A stretch of 22,457 nucleotides of DNA, from positions 1 through 22,457 of IMG/VR virus record IMGVR_UViG_3300020411_002472; one strand, written 5' to 3'. The notes beneath the pieces were generated by a model, which saw only the letters and a program-made list of their open reading frames with translations, was not told the origin of the DNA and searched no databases. The position numbers and the translations under genes were made by a program. Below, piece after piece: positions 19,101 to 22,457 of this stretch. The DNA comes from a virus. Position 1 is the first letter of the stretch. Each line of letters begins with the position of its first letter.

Positions 19101-22100
19101 ATGTGTCAACAGCAGCTACTGCTGAACCACACTTAGGTAGTAGTTCATCCTCATCCCAATCAGTTACGATTGTAGAATCAATCTTCTGAGTTAGAGTGTT
19201 GCCAGTAGAAACACTAACTGTTTCATTCTTGACAACCTGCATTGCAATACTCTTAGCTTCTTGGAATACCTTCGCTACTTCATCTCTTTCTACATCTTGA
19301 ATGATCTGTGGATATGTCTTACCATTAAAGTCATTGGTGATGTAACCCTTAGCAACATCATATGTCTTATAGTTACCACCAAACTTAACATCCCACATTA
19401 CCTCACGTAGAACATCATATACATCATCTAAACAATCTTGTTCTGTATTTCCAGCAGAAGGAGTGTATGCAGGATATGCTGCCTTCATCCTTAAGTATGC
19501 TTCCTTAGCAATAAATTCTTTATTGTCAAGAACCATGTCATGTGCATCACATTCAATATTTCCTACAATTGGAGGATCACCTGTTTGATCTAGTGTGATA
19601 TTAAGATCACGATCATAGTATGTGTTGGTCAATGCACGTTGCATTAATTCTTCAGCACGTTTAAATGCACTGATTGCAGGAGTAACTTCCTTAGTTACAT
19701 CTAAACCATTTGCAAGTAGCTGATTACCTTGGAAGTATTCCTTAGTTGCAGCAATAGTAAATTCATTACCACCAAACCAAAGGTCTTGTGCAACAGCATC
19801 AACAACAATACCAAGGTCTCTACGACACTTAGCTTCACCTGTTAAGAACGTTCCAGTGTTAGCAGGTTGATTCCAGATACCACCTGTGATGTTACCAGCA
19901 GTGATAGCATCAGTAACGATAGTACCAAGAGTTACGATTGCTGACTGAACATCAGCACATGCACCTGAACTAGTTCTAGGTTCAATTGTGCTTGATGTAG
20001 TTGTAACAGCATTAACTGTTGCTCCTACAAATGTATGGTTGTAATCACCACCAGTCTTAACAGCACCAGGAGTTGCTGATACAAAGATATGATTATATGA
20101 ACCACCAGACTGTACAGCAGCAACAGATGTACCACCTGCCCAGTTGTGTGTGGTTGTATCAGATGAGATACCAACGTTAACTGTGATTGTGGTAGCAGAT
20201 GTACCGATAACAGTCAATGCTTGGTCGTATGCTCTGTCACGCTTAGCTTTGATGCCATTGATAGTACCAGATACAAATATATGAGATGTTGTATTTGTTG
20301 GAGTTGTACCCTGAAGGATATTAACTTCAAATGTATTTGCAGTTACGTTATCAATCTTAATCCATTCTCCACTTACAGGGTCTGTTGAACGTGGATAAGC
20401 ATGTTGTGTTTGATTACTATCCTCAGCACATGTGAAGGTTAGTGAGTCATCATCAAACTTAACGAAGTCTCCGTTCTGGAATCCATGATTGCTAGTAGTA
20501 GTAATCTTAAGAAGACCAGTTGCTGCATTATATGTTGTTCCTGCACCTGCAGAAGCAGTATCAATTGCATTTCTAGGATAAGTCTTAACAGTAGTGTTAT
20601 TATCACCGTTGTGATCACAGGTGAATGATAACTTATCATCACCAATCTTAATTCTTGCGTTAGACTTAGTAATGCAGTTTGTAGCAGCAGAAACAAATGT
20701 ATGAGTGCTACCTACGTTAGCTTCACCAACATTAACATCGAATGTTGTAGCAGTTGCATTAAAAATAGTTAACCACTTACCTCTTACTGGGTCAGTAGCA
20801 CGTGGGTATGTTCCTTGATTTCCACCAGGAATATTAGCGTTAGCAATACCAACGTTAACTGAAATTGTTGTAGCAGTTACAGCAGTAATTGCCAATGCTT
20901 GTCCAGATGCAGGGTCGGTTGCTCTTGGATATGAATGATTACTTGCGTTATTATCAGCAGCACATGTGAATGTTACAGCATCGTCTGCAATAGTAACTGT
21001 GTTTGAAGTTGTAAGACTGTGTGCTCCAATTGTTAATTCTAGAACACCAGTTGCAGGATCATATGTTGTACCTGTAGCAGCAGTATAGTTACCACCTAAG
21101 TCATCAAGAAGACCATTTGGAGATCCTTGTACAAATGTGTGTGCACCCATAGGAGCATCACAACTGAATACTAATGAATCATCAGCAATCTTAATTTCAT
21201 CATCGTTCTCAAATGCACCTTCACCAGCAGTATGAGTAAATGTCAATACACCACTGATAGGATCATATGCAACACTGGTAGGTGTAAACTGTGTTGGAGC
21301 AGGAATACTATGAGCACCAACTGTTAATACCAATTCACCTGTTGTAGGTGTGTATGATGCATCAGTTACGTCATGGTTAACAATAGGTGTTTTACCTACA
21401 TCAACAGTAATTGATGTTGCTGTTACTGCAATAATTGGTAGAGCAGTATTGTATGCTGGATCAGAAACTCTTGGATAAGTATGCTCTGTTGCATGACCAT
21501 CCATATCACAAGTAAATGTCAATGAACCAGGTTCAAGGAAGATACTTTGTAGAGTAGTGTAGCTATGAGCACCGATTGTTAGTTCCAGTGTACCATCTGT
21601 ACCAGAGTAAGAAGCACCAGTTACATTCTTTGCTACAATAGGAGAAGCACCAACGTTAACATCAAACTGATCTGCATTCTTATTAGAAACTGTCAACCAA
21701 ACATTAGCTGCTGGATCTGTTTCACGAGGATATGTCTTCCATCCAGTTACTGAACCAACGTTAACTGTAATTGTTGTACCAGTTGCAGATATAATTGGAA
21801 GAGACTGATTATATACAGGGTCAGTAGTTCTTGGATATGTGTGAGTAGTTTGATTTTGATCCTTAGCACAAGTAAATGCTAGAGAATTTGCTGCAATAGT
21901 AATTGTATCAGCAGATGTATAGCTATGAGCACCAATTGTTAATTCTAGAACACCAGTTGTAGGTGTATATGCTGCGTTAGTTACGTCTTTTGCATCACTA
22001 CCATTAACTGTTACTGCACCAGATGCTGTTCCACCTACCCATGTATGTGGAGAACCAGTACCCATGTCACAAGTAAATGTTAATGAGTTAGGTACAATCT

Positions 22101-22457
22101 TAACTTTATCACCATTCTGTAAACTATTTCCAGGAATAGTTAATGTAATAGCACCAGTTGTTGCATTATAATCTGCAGCAGTTGGAGTACCTACAGGAGT
22201 ACCACCACTAAAGATTGCTAGACCTTCAGTAACTGTGAGATCCTTATGATATAACTGGTTAGTAACTGCTTTCTTCATCTCGTTGATAGCAGTTGTATAT
22301 GCAGTTACACTTTCTGCTTCCTCACCTACAAGACCATTACTTAATGGTGTAGTAGCATTAGTAAAGTATTGTTCTGTGAATGCTCTGGTATGCTTATTAC
22401 CTTCACAGTACATATCAACAGTGATTGCATCAATGAAGTATCCTAAGTCACGAGCAC
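10138..22457 (-). CDS. Giant modular virion structural protein, 5' end cut by window (at least 4,105 aa)
   Basis: The frame is open to the right edge: 14 in-frame codons (ARDLGYFIDAITVD) precede the first ATG at 22413, and they continue a motif seen three more times, so that ATG is internal. Residues below count from it. 1-810: FTC/YPR beta repeats. 819-1,490: Cys-starting helices and CxxD...GGN modules, with two more beta repeats at about 1,190-1,350. About 1,640-2,900: a middle with segments I recognise from cyanophage virion proteins, such as LRGNVSPFP with FSQPVSKLYP, and RAGNHTFEYLGFGPGNY near 2,460. About 2,900-3,060: short Gly/Asn beta repeats (VVGNAYISG, FINIG). About 3,980-4,091: a compact end domain with GDEVRFVEVGGNLSY and finishing QGWWLKEV. 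There is no signal peptide or enzyme motif in view. It lies directly before gp12-like fibres, so a baseplate or tail-fibre role (perhaps gp10-like) is likely. Confidence 0.9.
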   Translation of the reverse strand, partial: ARDLGYFIDAITVDMYCEGNKHTRAFTEQYFTNATTPLSNGLVGEEAESVTAYTTAINEMKKAVTNQLYHKDLTVTEGLAIFSGGTPVGTPTAADYNATTGAITLTIPGNSLQNGDKVKIVPNSLTFTCDMGTGSPHTWVGGTASGAVTVNGSDAKDVTNAAYTPTTGVLELTIGAHSYTSADTITIAANSLAFTCAKDQNQTTHTYPRTTDPVYNQSLPIISATGTTITVNVGSVTGWKTYPRETDPAANVWLTVSNKNADQFDVNVGASPIVAKNVTGASYSGTDGTLELTIGAHSYTTLQSIFLEPGSLTFTCDMDGHATEHTYPRVSDPAYNTALPIIAVTATSITVDVGKTPIVNHDVTDASYTPTTGELVLTVGAHSIPAPTQFTPTSVAYDPISGVLTFTHTAGEGAFENDDEIKIADDSLVFSCDAPMGAHTFVQGSPNGLLDDLGGNYTAATGTTYDPATGVLELTIGAHSLTTSNTVTIADDAVTFTCAADNNASNHSYPRATDPASGQALAITAVTATTISVNVGIANANIPGGNQGTYPRATDPVRGKWLTIFNATATTFDVNVGEANVGSTHTFVSAATNCITKSNARIKIGDDKLSFTCDHNGDNNTTVKTYPRNAIDTASAGAGTTYNAATGLLKITTTSNHGFQNGDFVKFDDDSLTFTCAEDSNQTQHAYPRSTDPVSGEWIKIDNVTANTFEVNILQGTTPTNTTSHIFVSGTINGIKAKRDRAYDQALTVIGTSATTITVNVGISSDTTTHNWAGGTSVAAVQSGGSYNHIFVSATPGAVKTGGDYNHTFVGATVNAVTTTSSTIEPRTSSGACADVQSAIVTLGTIVTDAITAGNITGGIWNQPANTGTFLTGEAKCRRDLGIVVDAVAQDLWFGGNEFTIAATKEYFQGNQLLANGLDVTKEVTPAISAFKRAEELMQRALTNTYYDRDLNITLDQTGDPPIVGNIECDAHDMVLDNKEFIAKEAYLRMKAAYPAYTPSAGNTEQDCLDDVYDVLREVMWDVKFGGNYKTYDVAKGYITNDFNGKTYPQIIQDVERDEVAKVFQEAKSIAMQVVKNETVSVSTGNTLTQKIDSTIVTDWDEDELLPKCGSAVAAVDTLMDIIIQAIGTDAGVGNLDGVTRTTQDNADPAWNKALNIVSATATSITLNVGASASQDQYPHTFIGATAGAVVSGGAYAHTFVSASANSVNVVNGSPLTPTNATYDAATGALTLYFGSAHGVTTSDQISLDDNSLTFTCDMGRDTTTKTYPRVGTDPVAGANVNPTAVTSHSITINVGASPLVEHNVSNAVYDPATGSIALTIGAHSLAIGTSVKLKDESLVFKCTKDQNTLTHAYPRASGKYRPTAYADGNCSDVLATVNALVDIACNSLSEGNLNNLPPLNNGEWDCANVRASIETLFDILNDAINGGTLAGLPPLNTGDFTINNEASKCFRDVTYIVDAIVNDLRLGGNLNSIQAGEAYYVGNNLEYIQGEKTETLDAWNYVGQIATAAMRNFDVLAFNCSTTAGSAIVDVNDTRGIIIGMSVKEYDDTDPVNPAYVNGLLQDGATQVVSNIPAGTYVKNIISNTQIELGVNGSRLSEGNTVNALQNSTTTELYFVYEKGIWADTLPNTVTVGPESEGPDIIADTTVSSTNRECSGTANAIETLVGNITTIINSGLGTVVRSEQTVNTALLASRATVFTIDISGAGPSNPHDFETGTPVRLVPRPRFDQVTGKYVDVDKRLIRLPNGFETNRTYYVIAPGRVTQPENYGGTSFFDGSDQTRLMLATSRENAASGIYIYSSETDSIDKDVEIDLYQFVLDDKYDLHAYTGSFSDSVYAGIETTVSNIFDIPNAGTTSQKAFIRAVEGGVLPLVAQTYANDSQVAVTDTSDSNYGRINPNIEFFTRYQNNKTFTLHKTHADAINDVNPITFASGQEGLDFNVYANKRRSPMRFDPSFTDATASNGKWYIQCKDQVTGVSDPTNNIFWRLNETDYADRQRTTDAWYERLEDNREADDRTYKIRMVIPKYLENARDPINGFVLKTRTDDTRKLVPQKVLLKPVVGTVYGARFENPVQAGEYIGYDADDFRINTLNVDAQYDPFKKDQTGAGIEYRAFARFSSGIQATIQSGRYVEDVLDPNIKYLELNLYDHAVDTRNFPGLRNETFTTVKITSPQGGNFVTSKVDNTSGSPNAISFAGNSSGLANVHAYYTVNGNHYIIIKNIRGGDLEYSEYANTRFTQGNVFADMLEDQDMGKSLPLKQQIAKNNPQYFYKQNGANVYTITPGDRIQDDAGVEYYVDSVEDAGIIEDTFYIFGYETLQKRIAGQQDGIYYLTALRGNVSPFPTGAGVTNNFKKFKFSQPVSKLYPLNYRNDPLWFKKSGTSQEEKDYYAGLIDPPQAYSAADNYTHGLVTVNDFKNSTTREMVADLTEQPAFLFNSYTGKNAIQAQPGNATSGSEDRTISISGDSTVLVDQKYYVELRRPSIARAGNHTFEYLGFGPGNYSTGLPARQEVVLTPEEDFYAQSKKQDAGIVFYTGINSQGDLYIGNRRINAITGEETFIDSARLVDDGDEDDTIGGLVTTFDTPVTFNQNITVVGGNGELVNTFESPITIAIQDADLTQQRDALIIRSNVSSIDPVTQLEQDQQLDRTSFAPPTEGDIRISKNRIQSAIFGFNARGNGQAYMMQTHTVSGIASNATPNQSPLIAQGGTTIDVSQTISYGGVSPVPGDMLLKGSEVGKSGSLAWIFSNYFTQIGADSIDNIVFDGTNVVKLSFRDFNTGIALSNTDIGITTASQIRIKNFYYDPRLNLTWQVYNKPGDAFNPSNNYCHFQVIDLIPQDSQPWETIISGTAVGADVPTIEFSNSNFKELGVIGAEALRTETETIGDYKLGINTVVRAAKEAYKTAFTSIDTDPRANLDVVGNAYISGRKTGDFLGHDLYADRDKTAIDDAFVVGGDSSTVTDEAVFRVATTNNGRVGINVDNSQLDRAFVVDGTSRFTDDAKFEHDIEVNGDDGTTAEIRTSQTTGTFNLVTDSSFEGTINIAGDAQFINIGNSRTATQTVNLFNNVTGDHFINIGTASLHSNIFIGTVPETLTSEISKVEIGGAYTNTNEDLSYTKVKTRNFRVDGDMWLGFRRGIGDTVSLKSQASQVDFLSNTGGPSILNFATNASEINIAGQGGTTTVNNQLKVIASAQFDSNITLCGGVASFSFLGERGQLGSTINPHDDGVISQTLFNKNVDILNVIVVAPTDEGYNEIDTAGNGPWGSSFFQNAETGLGGSPVVEPQDLPALTGDEYYLPLANSPVKANGDPYFATNDYLLIDSPVNSATEHPELVQILELTRINVSPYFVKVKRQPIGTFTTVLDTHPDNTPIYRVNVQFDATWTEQALDGNGPQDNVYLAEFGGNLTNTDYVVIGRDDGVPAGDGIDDFGEVIKVVTPLSAEVQKFTVSKDCSLGDAGNVFTIDSVTGDTYIGGDTILEGQLRLEGGCGTINRGTIIGTLTPNANEEITRYITNVSPADIAKVQIGDTVRFTGTVTATMFGDTRIEEIDANQIKLTKPIVLNAVLTNISFTVVRNEEFIIQNGNDQNTLYFDTCAATMEIGNQYRRLDIERVLPDVEAIATTTARYSGNESDIRVYSYWLDPQVIQGNGPNTTLSIDAATGSIAGSVYLTVNSIGEGTGRFAEGDLVVVGDVTAIANGGVYSPSGGGTQPKWEIMEVAAVDVAGKLLRCLPAKEGTTANALTDYLATTTTVQRILKHSETSNLVDIQTRLRGGADFCSVILDNGRIAQTKFDYLNWFRLYDKVNDSNEIFYVNGGLAGKVHTTTMDETILDGSTTHRNGDLILNKDMTMYGGIFTMKDSVGQTNILQIINDDGHADHSGTIYFDAGVLGRGDFKLYSGSGPEDVLLIGNQVTFKVDNDGDAEIGNSLKIVGLASEIPSKTPQFQLNNLGINGADSFIINRDNSIDAFGISNYYTKTGGRHARYISSGSDAADLNLEANVTYFANVSNQTNLICYLPENPITGDEVRFVEVGGNLSYDTMLIVRALTPNTKVQGDAGGTTIGLGGTTPYNSGELVVQTANAGFTLVYLGATDSQGTIVSSSVQGWWLKEV
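10143..10147 (-). promoter_or_regulatory. Ribosome binding site for the 468-aa collar protein
   Basis: AGAGG, in the context AAAAGAGGTC, lies 8 nt before ATG 10134 and overlaps the last codons of the giant gene. It supports the chosen start and independent initiation at this junction. Confidence 0.65.
17428..17493 (-). repeat. Cys-starting helix, copy 5
   Basis: CSGTANAIETLVGNITTII, the last copy seen. No GGN module follows; instead a beta-rich section begins (FTIDISGAGPSNPHDF). Confidence 0.55.
18046..18108 (-). repeat. CxxD...GGN helical module, copy 4
   Basis: CFRDVTYIVDAIVNDLRLGG plus N, residues 1,436-1,456, followed by GEAYYVGNN. It is preceded by two Cys-starting helices at 18172 and 18280. 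Confidence 0.85.
18172..18237 (-). repeat. Cys-starting helix, copy 4
   Basis: CANVRASIETLFDILNDAI, followed by GLPPLNTGDF. It lies 43 residues before the Cys of GGN module copy 4, the same arrangement as copy 1 with module 2. Confidence 0.65.
18280..18345 (-). repeat. Cys-starting helix, copy 3
   Basis: CSDVLATVNALVDIACNSL, followed by NLPPLNNGEW. It forms a tandem pair with the next copy, 36 residues apart. Confidence 0.65.
18370..19010 (-). repeat. Beta-repeat array B in the giant protein
   Basis: Two further units of the array A type (SLTFTC...TYPRVGTDP and SLVFKC...AYPRASGKY) plus partial VNVG-type and HTFVSA segments. They lie between helical modules, so the array is split rather than continuous. 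Confidence 0.8.
19066..19131 (-). repeat. Cys-starting helix, copy 2
   Basis: CGSAVAAVDTLMDIIIQAI, same pattern. It stands between GGN module copy 3 and beta-repeat array B and has no GGN module directly after it. Confidence 0.55.
19372..19434 (-). repeat. CxxD...GGN helical module, copy 3
   Basis: CLDDVYDVLREVMWDVKFGG plus N, residues 994-1,014. The Arg of CxRD is replaced by Asp, and the spacing to GGN is unchanged. It is followed by AKGYITND, equivalent to the EYF.GN segment of copy 2. Confidence 0.75.
19765..19827 (-). repeat. CxxD...GGN helical module, copy 2
   Basis: CRRDLGIVVDAVAQDLWFGG plus N, residues 863-883. It is followed by ATKEYFQGN and a helix ending LTNTYYDRDL, which matches the LTVTEG region after copy 1. 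Confidence 0.85.
19894..19959 (-). repeat. Cys-starting helix, copy 1
   Basis: CADVQSAIVTLGTIVTDAI begins 44 residues before the Cys of GGN module copy 2. Pattern: Cys-x-x-(V/A)-x-x-x-(I/V)-x-x-L-x-x-I-x-x-x-I. Confidence 0.6.
20016..22176 (-). repeat. Beta-repeat array A in the giant protein (FTC...YPR...VNVG units)
   Basis: Seven imperfect units carry 'LxLTIGAHS', then 'SLxFTCxxD', 'HxYPRxxDP' and 'TATxIxVNVG'. FTC-type marks sit at residues about 113, 180, 300, 416, 482, 597 and 660; YPR at 193, 228, 313, 495, 536, 612 and 673. Complete units are about 70-90 residues. At DNA level the plus strand shows recurring accaacgttaac and gcaccaattgttaa words. Confidence 0.85.
22396..22455 (-). repeat. 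CxxD...GGN helical module, copy 1 (cut at edge)
   Basis: ARDLGYFIDAITVDMYCEGN aligns with the three complete copies downstream. The preceding codon reads NGT; TGT (Cys) would complete the motif. The following residues (FTEQYF, then an Ala/Lys-rich helix) also match copy 2. Confidence 0.8.

Noticed and set aside
20016-22176. Recurring accaacgttaac and gcaccaattgttaa words as a CRISPR-like or iteron array
   Set aside because: Spacing is irregular, copies vary, and all lie in frame encoding VNVG and LTIGAHS of the protein repeats.

Overview
The window is a tightly packed block of phage virion genes, all read leftward on the minus strand, with almost no non-coding DNA. I infer a T4-like marine myovirus, most likely a cyanophage infecting Synechococcus or Prochlorococcus. 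The reasons are the AT-rich composition, the one-strand late-gene layout with 1-4 nt junctions, tail-collar (gp12-like) domains, candidate GATAAATA late promoters, and a giant modular virion protein of a type I recognise from cyanomyoviruses. The assignment comes from recalled families, not a search; another marine T4-like host remains possible.

Layout in transcription order (right to left). (1) 22457-10138: one open reading frame of more than 12.3 kb, still open at the right edge, encoding over 4,100 residues. It starts in a modular region that mixes Cys-x-x-Asp ... Gly-Gly-Asn helical modules with beta repeats marked by FTC and YPR. A long middle follows, then a beta-rich fibre-like part and a compact C-terminal domain. 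(2) 10134-8728 and (3) 8726-7353: two tail-collar proteins of nearly equal length with matching pairs of His-x-His motifs, probably a tandem duplication. (4) 7353-1567: a 1,928-residue adhesin-like protein with a divergent collar-like N-terminus, a PEBP/YbhB-like domain, beta-sandwich candidates and a long glycine-rich section. (5) 1537-539: a 332-residue protein carrying a DWTQL...W..YR motif like that of tail-fibre assembly chaperones. (6) 539-180: a small unknown protein coupled to it. (7) 95-1: the start of another unknown gene, behind a sigma70-like promoter.

Together the block looks like the distal tail and host-recognition cassette: a giant tail or baseplate protein, then a series of collar-domain fibres of growing complexity, then a probable assembly helper. 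GATAAATA sits before the adhesin gene and before the chaperone-like gene, which suggests separate late transcription starts for the two. The TTGACA-17-TAGGAT element at 117-145 suggests the leftmost gene belongs to a different expression class. No tRNA, CRISPR array, insertion sequence or integrase is visible. The longest gap between genes is 84 nt.
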